Assembly (NCBI GenBank): GCA_947179155.2
Contig: OX359276.1
Coordinates: 46,765,953-46,829,952 of the forward strand
DNA from: Hedera helix
Taxonomy: Eukaryota > Streptophyta > Magnoliopsida > Apiales > Araliaceae
Length of the DNA stretch: 64,000 bases
Direction: 5' to 3'
Position 1 is the first letter of the stretch. The number at the start of each line of letters is the position of its first letter. The notes beneath the pieces were generated by a model. That model had not been told where the DNA came from. It saw only the letters and a list, made by a program, of their open reading frames with translations, and did not search any database. Both the position numbers and the translations under genes were made by a program. Below are positions 52,129 through 63,548 of the stretch, in pieces.

Positions 52129-52200
52129 CTGGAAAATGAACAAGAAAAATTGATTAATTTTTGTTTTATTGTTGAGAGATCGTACAAATTACATGAATAC
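52129..52200 (-). other. RPN2 5'UTR intron
   Basis: On the minus strand, CACGAAG/GTATTCATG at 52201/52200 is a donor and CATTTTCCAG ending at 52129 an acceptor, two bases before the RPN2 ATG. The predicted intron is 72 bp. Acceptor quality and its position right at the start codon make splicing likely; without it the leader would contain additional ATGs. Confidence 0.6.
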
Positions 52201-52247
52201 CTTCGTGTTTTTGCTAGAGACGAGGTTCCACCAGTTGCTGCACTGAT

Positions 52248-52273
52248 AGAGAGAGAGAGAGAGAGAGAGAGAG
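52248..52273. repeat. (GA)n / (CT)n microsatellite in the RPN2 leader
   Basis: About 26 bp of GA on the + strand, so CT on the coding strand, 50 bp upstream of the 5'UTR intron. CT-rich tracts are common in plant 5' leaders. Confidence 0.9.
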
Positions 52274-52587
52274 TGGTTCCACTCTCTTTCAAAGACTTGG
52301 GATGAATAAGTCAATGGTCAAGCCTATTTCGTGAAATCTCAAGTATGCCCATGGTTGTTTGTTGTTGTGTTTGGTAACGCAACCGTCATTTTTCTGACAC
52401 AAATATCCTATCCTATAATAGGATTCGATTCGATTCGGATAGTAAGTTATCCTAATTCAATTTCTTAAGATGTTTTGCGAATCGGTTAGCATATTATAGG
52501 TCTTGTACTTGATAGTGAAATGTTGCACGTGGGGGTAAATAATTTCTTTAATTAGGTCTTAAATTTTTAATAATTTCATTTTTTTAA

Positions 52588-52623
<36 letters not shown>

Positions 52624-54504
52624 TGCACAAAAAATTCAAAACGACCATTCAAATTAATAAGTTTTTATTTCTGAAATATCCAACCAACCAACTTTTTTTT
52701 AAACCATCTATTGTAAAATTAGAAAAATGGGGGACTCTCAATTGCATTCCCAATTCAAAAGCCCTGGAGTAATAATTTCATATTAATACAAATTAATGCA
52801 TAAGAATAATTAAGAATAAGAAGTCGATGAGCAAAACTTAAATTTTATTTGAAAAATAGTGCATCTGGTGTTTTTTTTTTCTATTAAAAAAACATAAATA
52901 ATTTATAATATCTATACTACATTACTAATAATCGAAGTTTGTTTTCAAGATTATATATCACAACCTTGTGTAAAATAACAAATACTTTCAACTTAAATAC
53001 ACCCAAATAACACAAATATATAATACAAGAATAATATATTTAATTTTGATTTACTCTTGGTTCCATATGCACGAGTCTCATTTGTAAATATTAAGAATAT
53101 ATTTTTATTCTATATTTACTCTAAAAATTCTAATTTATTAGTTAATAGTGATGACATTATAATAAAATATAACAAAATGTTACACCTCGTCAAAATAAAA
53201 TGGACTCTTTTTGGTATAAATAAAAAAAAGGCCAATGATTTTTCCTGTGGAGCAGTGAAAGATTAACTAGGAAGTCTTTCAATATTTAGTTTCATTTTCA
53301 ATATTTATACGAATGATTTTTTGGTATAAAAAATAGATAGAAAATTTGGTTATTTTTTTTGTCAAAATTTTCTATCCAAAATTGACATGATTTAGACGAA
53401 AAGAATATGAGATTAAGTAATATTTTTATAATTTTTATATTATCCTCAACTTACAATATAATAACTATTTAATTATAACTTATGTCCTGATTTGAAATTT
53501 GTAAAATTCTTACTCTCTATAGTTCAAAATCCCAGATATAGACGTTAATCTTCATGTAGGTTTCAAACTTGAGTTTGTTGCTGCCTAATGCATGTCTATC
53601 ACAGGTTAAAGGTGCTAATGTCCTATTGCCTTTTGGTTTTCATTGTACTGGGATACCGATCAAAGCATCGGTCGATAAACTTTCACATATGATTTAGAAT
53701 TTTGGTTATTCACTTATGAAATATGAAAACATTTCATATTTTTTATTTTATTTTAACATTTCAATTGTGGTTGCATGCATGATTTTAAAAACTATTACTC
53801 CTTTGGTTCAACTCTTTCATTTTTTTTAATTCAAAATAAAATTCTCGTTTTTATAATTTATTTTTTTATCCAATTATTACGAGACATCATTTTATAATTT
53901 ATTTATTTTTAACCATTTTAGACACTATATAATGCTCAATTTCAACACAAATGGTATGTTATCTTAGTGGTTGGAATGATCGAGAATTGAAAATTTTGTA
54001 CGAAAATTTGAGTATTTAGCTTTTAAATCTCTTCACTTTCTGTTATTAAACAAATAATATAATACTATTTTTTTGTATATATAAATTTATTCATATGTAA
54101 TAGAAGGATAAATTTGTAAAAGTGATTATTTTTTTTCTTTTCATTAGAACTCAGAAACAACACAAAAGAAAATTTTAAATATTATATTCTTTTCTTTTCT
54201 ATTCTTCTTTTTTTTTTCTGTCCAAAACTCATAAACAAAATGTTAAAGTATTTCAACACTTAAAGTAAAATATTCATTTTAAATGTTAAAATAATAACAC
54301 ATAAATAATGTTACGTATCACGTGACAGGTGACTTAAGAATATTGAATAATTACTTCACCTATATGGTGTTTAGGGTATGTATCTACCCATGGCTAAAAA
54401 ATAAGCTCAGATTTGTATTTATTGAACCTATTAAAGTTTAACCAAAAGTGTGGAAAAGTGAGCTATGTTTATATCACTTCACTAATTGAGTTTAAAAAAT
54501 AATT

Positions 54505-54605
54505 AAGAAATTTATATTTTTATAAGTTAATTTAATATTTTTATAAGTAGGTGTCATTTGAAATTGTGAAAATATTAAATTAACTTGTAAAAATAACAAT
54601 TTTAT
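54505..54605. repeat. AT-rich foldback repeat with inverted arms
   Basis: ATTTTTATAAGTTAATTTAA on the left is the near reverse complement of TTAAATTAACTTGTAAAAAT on the right, with a loop containing GGTGTCATTTG. One of six local family members. Confidence 0.65.
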
Positions 54606-54654
54606 TCTCTAAATTAAGTGTAAAACGCGTCAGATAATTTTTGAGAATTAATAT

Positions 54655-54785
54655 ATTCACGAGAAAAAATTGATAATTCCGTAAGATCTCATTTACATGA
54701 ATAATAAATGGGACTCATCTTCATATAAGTGAAATTTTGTAGAATTATCAATTTTTATTATAAAAATATCAACTCTCTTAATTTA
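54655..54785. repeat. AT-rich foldback repeat, second tandem member
   Basis: AAAATTGATAATTCCGTAAG and CATTTACATGAATAATAAAT pair with ATATAAGTGAAATTTTGTAG and AATTATCAATTTTTAT at the right. It lies directly after the 54505-54605 copy. Confidence 0.6.
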
Positions 54786-56898
54786 TAAAATGAGTTTTCA
54801 TTAACTATCCATCCAATTCCGTAAGGACAATATTAATTTAATTCACAATATAATACAACAATTGTGAATCTCTCTCTTAGGATAATCTTCATTTATTTAT
54901 CTAAATTTTGCTCAAAAGTATAATTTTTATTGTTTATAATTAATTGACAAATATGAGTTAAAATTATTAAATTACCCAACCTCATTAAAATAATAAAATA
55001 TATAATTTTTGAATTGAATAAAATAAATAGTTACTTTTTAAAAATCTATTATATTTAGCGGTGAACATTGTGCGTTTGGAAGCCAAAATTGCACATAAAA
55101 TCGCTCGTAACTAGTACAGTGTGGTTTCAATTTCAAAACCAATTAACATGTACAATGACAACCAAAATAATATATATACCGAAATAATCACTTAATTTTC
55201 AAGTATAGACAAATGTATATGAAAGATATTAAAATTGTAATATTTCATATATTTACAAAATTTGTAGATGAGATTTTAAATAATAAATTAAAGGTTAAGA
55301 TTTAAAACCTAGAGTTGTAGAAGTGAGATGTGTAGAAAATGGATAAATATTTTTTTAACATAATTTATTTGTTAGAAATTAAATGTGAAAATATTTTAAT
55401 GATGCATGTAGAGAATTTATTAAGAAAATAAATTCTATTGAGAAGTGAATGTGGTTATATTAATATATATATATATACACATAATGTGTGCTTGTTAGCC
55501 CAATAAGAAGATTAGTAGATTAAATACTCAATTAAACTAATAATTTAATTAGTTTAAAATACGAAGTAAGAAGGGAAGTCATGAAATGCAATTAACTAAG
55601 TTAATTATATTAGTTATGAGTTAAAGTTATTGAAAAACTAGAATGGTTGTCTAGAATGACAATATTATGAAGTTAATTAATAAAGTAATCAACTTAATTA
55701 TTAACTTGTTGTATAGAGTCCATTAATGAATTTGAAACAAGCCAAACATTTTAATTGATGTAAGTCTTGTTGGTAATTATATAGAAGTCCAAATAAATTT
55801 AAGGATTTAACCTCATGAAGAGTCCAAGTAATTTAATTACTACTAGTGGACTAGTCCAAAAGGATTATAGATATTAGCCCAATATGGGAATACTTGCATG
55901 AATATGGGTAATTAAATAATAAGCCCAAATGTTATAGTCCAAGAGATAATTAATATAAGTCCAATTAAATTATGTTGGCAAGTATTGTATATAAGGTAGT
56001 AATAGTCCAATTAAATAAGTACCTAGCCCAAGTTATGGAAGATGTGTAAGTTGTGTTGGGTAGCCCAAGTAATTAAATAAGAGAGTCCAATGCAAGGTAA
56101 ACTATGTAGCCCAAATATTTAAAAAGTCAATTAATGGTCAAAGTGTTAGGAAATTTGGTTGAGTGTAGAGAATTAATTAATGTAGGGTTAATTGAATAAC
56201 CCTAGTTGGTAGACAAGAGAGATCATTAACCAAACATTAGTTAATTGCTAAGTAAGTAAATATAATGATGAGAATTAACTATGGATGAGTTAATTGAGTA
56301 ACCCAATGTGGTAGAATAATTTAAAGCAACTCTAATTGGATTATATTATAAGTCCAAATGAGGTATTAAACGAGGTACAATAAATTAACCTAATAGTCCA
56401 TGTAATTAATTTAAACCTTAGTCTATGTAATTAATTAAACTAGTCCAATGCTTATTTTAATTAAATGTAACATAAGGTATTTAATGTTAGCCCAATGTAA
56501 TAAATAAATTGAGCTAACTCAAATTAAATGAATGAGCCCACTATATTTAATTCTTAAGTCCAAAGTGGAGCTCAAATGAAGTCAAAGATTGGTCAATATA
56601 TATATATATATATATGTTGGTGAATATGTATATATTAATATATATGACATAAAAATAAAGCTAAATTGGTATAATTATAGAGCAATCCCGAATTTTGGGA
56701 CCCACGTGGATGTAAAGCTTGCTTGTTGGATGAATTTTGAGTGCAAAATAGTTCAACAACTTCCCAACCACCCTAGTCATTCATATGGTCAATCAAAGTG
56801 TCTATCAAATGGTCATTCCATATTATAGTAAGCCTAGATTAGTCCTAATTTAACCAATGTTAGTTGATTAGTAAGAGTTGATGGTGATTAAGGAATTG

Positions 56899-56910
56899 CT
56901 ATATATAGAG
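56899..56910 (+). promoter_or_regulatory. TATA box of the solo LTR
   Basis: CTATATATAGAG, followed about 60 bp downstream by a purine-rich leader (GAGAGAAAAGAGAGAAGC). It is a candidate for residual LTR-driven transcription toward the 3' side. Confidence 0.5.
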
Positions 56911-57965
56911 TGCTTCACCTATGTGTTATGTTTGTTAAACATTTTGCTAGAGCAACAAGAGAGAAAAGAGAGAAGCTCTAGAGAAAAAGTAAGCAACCCT
57001 TTGTGAGATTGAGTATCACTAAGAAGATTGCTAGAGGATAGTCAATGAGGAGTCACAAACTAAGTTCATACCAAGAGGAAGAAGAACATCTATGTATAAG
57101 AGGTTCAAAAGTGTTCTAAACCTTCTTTAGTTCACTTTTATAGTCTATATTTGTTTTAAACGGTCAAAAAGTATTTTTAACCGATCAAAAGTTATTTTGA
57201 TGCTCTATAAATCTAAAACTATGATATATATGTATATTCATGGTTTGATATAATTAATACATGTATTGGTATGTGTGTTACGCAAATAAAGGGAAGAAAA
57301 ATTCATATAACGATTTACCGGTAAAACTCTAGACGGTTCAATCTTAAATTTCTTGTCAAAACATTTTAAAAAATGTGATTGAACCATGAAATATTGTAAA
57401 ACAAAAAGTTAGGAAGACAACAACACTAAGTTAGTGTCATTTGAATGTGTAGAGTTTATTTTTTTCAAGTTTGAACCATTAAAACCAAGGATTTGTGATT
57501 TTAGTTTTCACTTTGTCCTTGTGAGCAGTTTTTTGTCCAGTTCCGTTTGGAATTTGGATTTGTGATATAAATAGAAATTGTAGAGGAAAAAATTATGATG
57601 AGAATTGACTCAAGAATCACCCCAAAATATTTTAAAATGAAGAAATTATAACTATCGGAGTGGCTGAAAGTCGGACAACCCATTTTAAGGTTTTGTGTTA
57701 TGTTTTGGAAGCCCCGGCGCCCAGAATAGCTTATGATGAGCGCCGATGCATTCAAAACAGAATGTCCAAGTTGTCTGGGTCGGGTTGAGTCGGTCCGAGT
57801 CGAGTTTTTAATGAAATTTTAAGTTAAAATCAGTGTAAAATGAATGAGTTTGAAAACTAAAGCAATATATGAAGTTTATTAGTAACTAATTAGTAGCTAA
57901 ATGTTTACAATAAAGACTAAAGTTAACACAAAAAAAAAAGTTAACTACTGGTATTATTTGAAGAT

Positions 57966-58439
57966 TATTAAAATATTATTAAATGATCAATAATATTAGT
58001 ATATGATTAAAAAGTTATTAAATGATCAATAATATTAGTATGTGATTAAAAAATTATTAAATGATTAATAATATTAGTATATGATTAAAAAGTTATTAAA
58101 TGATTAATAACATTAGTACATGATGAAAATGTTATTAATGACATTAATAAGTGATTAAAATATTATTAAATGATTAATAATATTAATAAATAGTTAATAA
58201 TATTAATATGTGATTAAAATATTATTAAATGGTTAATAATATTAATATGTGATTAAAATATTATTAAATGGTTAATAATATTAATAATTGATTAAAATAT
58301 TACTAAATGGTTAATAATATTAATAAGTGATTAAAATATTATTAAATGGTTAATAATATTAATATGTGATTAAAATATTATTAAATGGTTAATAATATTA
58401 ATAAGTGAGTAAAATATTATTAAATGATTAATAATATTT
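57966..58439. repeat. 39-bp minisatellite, about 12 units
   Basis: Units of the form ATTATTAAATGGTTAATAAT plus ATTAATATGTGATTAAAAT. Early units carry GATCAATAATATTAGTATATG, while later ones are homogeneous GGTTAATAATATTAATATG, so the 3' half of the array looks more recently amplified. It lies within the solo LTR. Confidence 0.93.
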
Positions 58440-59884
58440 GAACATAGTTGTATATTATCAAAGATAGATAATATTTGGGGTATTTGGTACATTATTAAAT
58501 GTCCAAATCATTAAGTTATATAAAAGAATAATGTTTAATTAAATTAAACCGATGTAAATAATCCATTTGTGACTAATTTAGGCAACTTCTTAAAAGTAGG
58601 TTGTACGATGAACGTGTAGTGAATATGTAAGTTGGTTGAGCATACCCGACATATTCAACTAGGTTTGGGCTACGGTTTTTGTCCATAACTAAAGGTTCGT
58701 GTGTCGGACATATTAAGAGTTAATAATTTTAAATTAATGTCTTAAGTTATAACCAATTAATAGTCATTGTAATTAATGATTATATCGATTTTATATATAA
58801 ATTGTAGATTGAACGAAAGACGCAAATAAGCGTAAATGGTAGAAGCGAACCAGACAAGTTTTTTCAGAACTTGCTCCTATGTGCATTTCTATACAACCAT
58901 ATGTTATTAAATTATTGATATGCGAATATATTGATGATATTTGTGTTATGTGAAACACATGAAATATGATTACATGCAAAGTATGTACAGAATAAGAAGC
59001 ATGACTTAATATATGTTAGATGTGTATTATATGCGATGCATAATAAGCGTGAAACATTCATAAAATGAAAAATATGACTTGCGTATAAAAATGCAGAGTA
59101 TGTTTAATATGTGAAGCATGTAAAGTGTTATGTATAACTGTTAAACTTGTTGAGCCGTCGTGCTCACTCTTGCTTAAAATCAACATTTCTAGATAGTGCA
59201 AGTTATTCGAAATTTTGTTAAATATCAAGAAACAAGAATGCATACTATATTCATTGAAGGTCTAGCACGACCATTATAGATATCAGTCCGAATTGAACAG
59301 ATTAAATAATTGTGTAGTATAAGAATTGGTTGGTATGTAATATGAGTGTTAAATACTCAAATTAATTGTAATAGAATGTCGTATCATATATGATATTGAG
59401 ACATACTATGAATGTATAAAGATTGCGATTCTGGAATAAAAAGAGATGTTGTAAAATTGTAAATAAATGATTATTTATTGATTATAATATTGTTGTAATT
59501 CATGAACAATAAGAAAAAAGTAGTACTAGTATTGAACCGGATTCGGGGTCGTCACAAAAATAGTTACTTAAGAATAAGTAAAGTAAGATTATGGCGAATA
59601 GTTATTTATAACTTAAAAGTAGATAGTGTATTGCTTATACAAGAAAACTATCACTATTGAATTTATTCATCTTCGTCCACGTTATAATGAAACTCTATAA
59701 TTGTAAAAATGTCACCACAATAAAACAATAAGAAACTTAATTACTTAAGTAAAATTTATAATTAATTTTTTTTAAAGTTACAATTAATCGTTATACGAGA
59801 GACAACTATAGAAGTTAATATTATGCTAACAAAAAAATGGGAAAAGTATAATAAATACCATATAATTTATTATAAAAAAAAAAT

Positions 59885-59902
59885 CAAAACGACGTCGTTT
59901 TG
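59885..59902. repeat. 18-bp perfect palindrome CAAAACGACGTCGTTTTG
   Basis: A perfect palindrome with a GACGTC core, the ACGT-type element recognised by bZIP proteins. It may also be an edge word of an old repeat; its position 1.7 kb upstream of NECAP makes a promoter role uncertain. Confidence 0.85.
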
Positions 59903-60309
59903 ACCATTATTAGTTCGGTGCTGTGGACTGCAGAAACTAAAATCAAATCATAAATACGATTTTTCAATTATCTTAAAATCGTCATATACGTCAAAATCGT
60001 TTGTACAATTTTATTAGTTTGTTTGGTGCTATTTCGGGACTAATTTTAATTTTTTGCTTACTTCTAATTATATTTCAATTCAGTTATAAAAATAAATTTT
60101 ATCATGGGGCCTAGTAGGGATGTGAATAAGGTATCAAAGATAACTGGGAGGAAACTTAGATAAATTTATTTTACGCAGTAAATAAAGATGACTCTAACTA
60201 AATATATGAAATATAATTATTTTAATATTAGTCTAAATATTATAATTGGTACCATGCACATTGCACAAGGTACGGGATTTTTATATTTATATTGATTTTC
60301 ATATAATAT

Positions 60310-60655
60310 ATAAGTGATCGAGTGAATGAGTCACTAGTCTAACCAGTGGTCGAACCGTTATTGAACCAGTGACATCATAAATACATAAAAAATAGATTAT
60401 TAATAATATAATAAAAATTTAAAATATCTAATTTTATTATAAGATAAAATATAGTAAAATAATGTTATAATATTAGTAAAAAAAAATTTGTTAAAAAAAA
60501 AAAACTTGAAAACCGGGTCAACTAACTAGTTTTACCGGTGGTTAACCAATTTTTGACCGAGTCATTGTCAAATCGATTTTTTGCTCCAATCGAATTGAAA
60601 AGTCGATCGATTCCGGTCGAACCGTCGATCCGGTCCAATTTTCTAAACATCGGTA
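60310..60655. repeat. GTCGAACCGG-rich interspersed repeat
   Basis: The left part (ACCAGTGGTCGAACCGTTAT) and right part (AACCGGGTCAACTAACTAGT; GGTCGAACCGTCGATCCGGT) share words in loosely inverted order around an AT-rich core. This resembles common short plant DNA elements; the boundaries are approximate. Confidence 0.35.
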
Positions 60656-60690
60656 TGCATTAATGATTTTTTATGTTTTTTTTTTGAGTT

Positions 60691-60890
60691 ATTATGAGAT
60701 TCATTGATGCATGTATATATAGATATTAAATTATAATTATATTCATTATATTTGAAAATATATTATTGTTGTTGTTGTTATTATTATTATTATTATTATT
60801 ATGTAATTTATATTTAAAAATTATAAATTAATGACCAAATTATTCTTAAAATGACTAACCAAATTTATTTAAATAAGATTATCATTTGAC
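60691..60890. repeat. Second copy of the dispersed repeat at 14950-15102
   Basis: Same word order as the first copy, with a (TTG)n(TTA)n run (60769-60802) expanded in its middle. See the 14950 entry. Confidence 0.6.
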
Positions 60891-61618
60891 TTATTAAATT
60901 ACATATAGTTATTTTTATGAGAATAAATTTTATAAGAACGGTTTGTAAATTGGTATTTTTATATTATTCAATAGAAATATGCAACTATATAATTTGATAG
61001 AAAATAAAAAAAAATTAATTATATTAAAATTATTAAATAAAATTTATCATGTTAAATAATATTACATAATATGTTAAAAAAACCAATAATTTTTAATTTT
61101 TTCTAAAAATATAAAATTATCAAAATTTTATTAAATACTATAAAAACAATAATTTACAGGACTGTAAATAAAATTTATTCTTCATTATTACTATTTATGT
61201 AAAACAAAAATTATAAAAATATTATTTTTACTTTTAAAATATAGAACAGAGAGTCGTATAGAGCATCATTTTTCTTTTTTCGGATCCAAGCTTCCAAAAC
61301 AGGCCCCAAAACACGCAGTTGACACTGTAAAAGAAAACACACTTCGAATCCAGGTTTATCTGCAACTTATACATTGATTGATACCTTCCCCAGTTCCGCC
61401 CCCTCCCCCCCCGGCCTTCTCTCTCTCTTCAATCTCACCACCTACAAAATCTATTCCCCCTCTTCGTTACGCTGACGCTTATTAGCATTGCCATTCTTTT
61501 GAACTTCCGAAATCGATTTCACACCAAACTCCACCTTAAATCTCCAAAATTCAATCGCCCTTTCTCTTCATACCAACAAAACCAGCTGAATTCCCGTTGT
61601 TCTTCCCACCTAGAAACG

Positions 61619-63206
61619 ATGTCGTTCGAAGAGGATGAAGAATCCTTCGAACATACACTCTTGGTAGTTCGCGAAGTATCCGTTTTCAAAATCCCGCCCC
61701 GGTCCACCAGCGGCGGTTACAAGTGCGGCGAATGGCTCCAGTCCGATAAGATATGGTCGGGTCGTCTCCGGGTCGTGTCGTGTAAAGATCGGTGCGAGAT
61801 CCGACTGGAGGATCCCAACTCCGGTGACCTGTTCGCTGCTTGCTTTGTCAACCCCGGGCAGAGAGAGAATGCTGTCGAGTCTGTTCTCGATTCGTCGCGG
61901 TACTTCGTGTTGAAGATCGAAGACGGGACCGGGAAGCACGCGTTTGTGGGTTTAGGATTTGCAGAGCGAAATGAAGCGTTCGATTTCAATGTGGCATTGT
62001 CGGATCACGAGAAGCATGTCAAGAGAGAGGATGGGGAGTCTGGTGAAACGTGCGAGGACAATTTTATCGATATTCATCCTGCAGTAAATCAGAGACTGAA
62101 GGTGCAATTTTTTTGGTAGTGGTGAAAATATGTTAACTAAACTGAATTTTGATATAGAGCTGAAAGTTATTGATATGTTACACTTATGCCATGTTCGAAG
62201 ATAAATGATTATTGTTTATAAGACTAAAAGTATAAAGTATTAACACTGTACCACACACGTATACTTGTAAACACACACGTATACTTGTAAAAAATATACA
62301 GAGAGAAATTGGAAAAGAAAAGTTAAAATAGATTGAGACGTGTAAAATTAACTGAGAAGAGCTTTTCCTACTTGTAGTCTCAGTTTGAGCTTAAGAAAAG
62401 TGTAAATTTAACTAGAATGTATTTTATGGAAATGCTATGTACCATGGTCATTCCCAAGAATCCCAACTGGCCTTTGTATTATATGGAAGACATTAAAATT
62501 CAGTTCTTGGAAAATAATAACAATAAATTGGGTTCTTGGAAATCAGTTATAAGTCTATATTGGTAATGTATTTGAATATATAATCAGTGTAAGTTTAGCT
62601 CGAAGGGTCAATAATAATGATTTAATTGAATTATAATTACCTCTTATGAATTTAAAGACAATTTTAGTAATGTTTTGATTATTTGGGAGTTTAGTTGGGA
62701 ATGTTTGATGAGGACATGAGGTTAAGTTTCACCCCAATGTATAACCGATCAAGTAGTAATTTCTTTTGATATGTAATCATGGACCCAAGGGGACAATTGT
62801 CTTTCACAATGTTGGTCCTTGTAGCATTTTTTCCTGAAATATAATTGGTGGGTTTGGATTATTGTCTTTATTCTTTTTTAAATTATTAGTTTTGAGTATT
62901 AATGTCTTTATTCTGTAGGAAGGTGAAACCATCCGGATAAATGTAAAAAACAAAGCTTCTAGTGGGACTGGCATGCTTTCAGCTGCTGGTTTGTTTGGGG
63001 GAGTTTCTGCAACTGGAAAGTCTAAAACTCCTGCCCTTGTCCCTCCACCTACTGGTGCCCGAAAAATTAGGACTCCTCTCCCACCCCCACCTAATGATCC
63101 TGCTGCTGCTCGGATGACATTTGGCAGTCATGTAGTTGCTCTCAAGGGGCCCAAGGAAAATACAAGGCGTTCTACTGATCCTTTCACAAATCTCTCTCAA
63201 CTCGAG
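61619..63206 (+). CDS. NECAP: NECAP-type adaptin-ear-binding coat-associated protein, 3' end beyond window
   Basis: NECAPs bind clathrin adaptor ears and modulate AP2/AP1 function in clathrin-coated vesicle formation. Two coding exons are visible: 61619-62101 and 62919-63206, phase 0, intron 817 bp, 257 residues so far. Residues 6-160 form the PH-like NECAP (PHear) domain: SFEHTLLVVREVSVFKIPPR, GYKCGEWLQSDKIWSGRLRV, SSRYFVLKIEDGTGKHAFVG, GFAERNEAFDFNVALSDHEK. The rest is a Pro/Ala-rich tail with KNKASSGTGMLSAAGLFGG and STDPFTNLSQLE. The start MSFEEDEE matches known family starts; a longer frame reaching back to 61499 is open but its residues look like untranslated leader. Plant homologues are about 270-310 residues, so the final short exon(s), with a likely WxxF motif, should lie past 64000. 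Confidence 0.95.
62251..62289. repeat. 18-bp tandem duplication in NECAP intron 1
   Basis: CACACACGTATACTTGTAAA occurs twice in direct succession, in the intron between the two visible coding exons. Confidence 0.85.
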
Positions 63207-63548
63207 GTATCCCATTAGTATCTTCTCTGTACCAGCTATTTGACTAGGTGTTTAGTTTTTGCATTCCTTAAAATTTAAATTCAAGTTTCATCAAGTTTTC
63301 TGAACCTCAGCTTTTGGTTCTCTACTTTTATGTTCATTCCGTGCGATTGCTGTTATGCAAGTTGCAGAATTTGATTTAAGAAATGTCCTGCCATTGTAGT
63401 TGTAATGATCTTATTGACCAATTACATATATATAATTTGACTGTAGATCAGATAGAGAGAGAGAGAGATTGATAGAAACAGATAAACAGAGAGAGAGTTA
63501 TCTTTCCTTCCTTGAAATTTTGTTATTGTCAAAATTCACTAAATTACT

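Larger units (their letters stand above)
52306..55230. other. Intergenic region upstream of RPN2
   Basis: Begins with the probable RPN2 promoter and then runs through AT-rich sequence with a TA microsatellite (52591-52620) and two AT-rich family repeats (54505-54605, 54655-54785). No gene is supported on either strand. Confidence 0.6.
55236..59556 (+). mobile_element. Solo LTR, Gypsy-like, plus orientation, with internal minisatellite
   Basis: Starts TGTAATATTTCATATATTTA and ends ATTCGGGGTCGTCACA, flanked by a perfect AAAAT duplication (55231-55235, 59557-59561). AAAAT is easy to match in AT-rich DNA, so the left edge is less certain than the right. The body has, in order, a region with many AGTCCAA / AGCCCAA + TAATTAA words (55490-56580), a TATA box CTATATATAGAG (56899-56910) followed by a purine-rich GAGAGAAAAGAGAGAAGC leader as in LTR transcription starts, a 39-bp tandem array, and a TGAGCCGTCGTGCTCACTC segment near 59150. 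Termini resemble the blocks at 18271 and 38049. No coding domain is seen. Confidence 0.65.
59562..61618. other. Intergenic region and NECAP promoter
   Basis: AT-rich, holding an 18-bp palindrome (59885-59902), a GGTCGAACC-rich repeat (about 60310-60655), the second copy of a dispersed repeat (60691-60890) and a TTG/TTA microsatellite (60769-60802). The final 350 bp turn C-rich (CCGCCCCCTCCCCCCCCGGCC near 61396-61416), as expected for a promoter/5'UTR; no clear TATA box was identified. Confidence 0.55.

Noticed and set aside
57966..58439. CRISPR-like array
   Set aside because: Units are contiguous 39-bp tandem copies without spacers, in plant nuclear DNA.
61499..61618. Forty-codon N-terminal extension of NECAP
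   Set aside because: Family members start at MSFEEDEE; the upstream residues look like translated 5'UTR.
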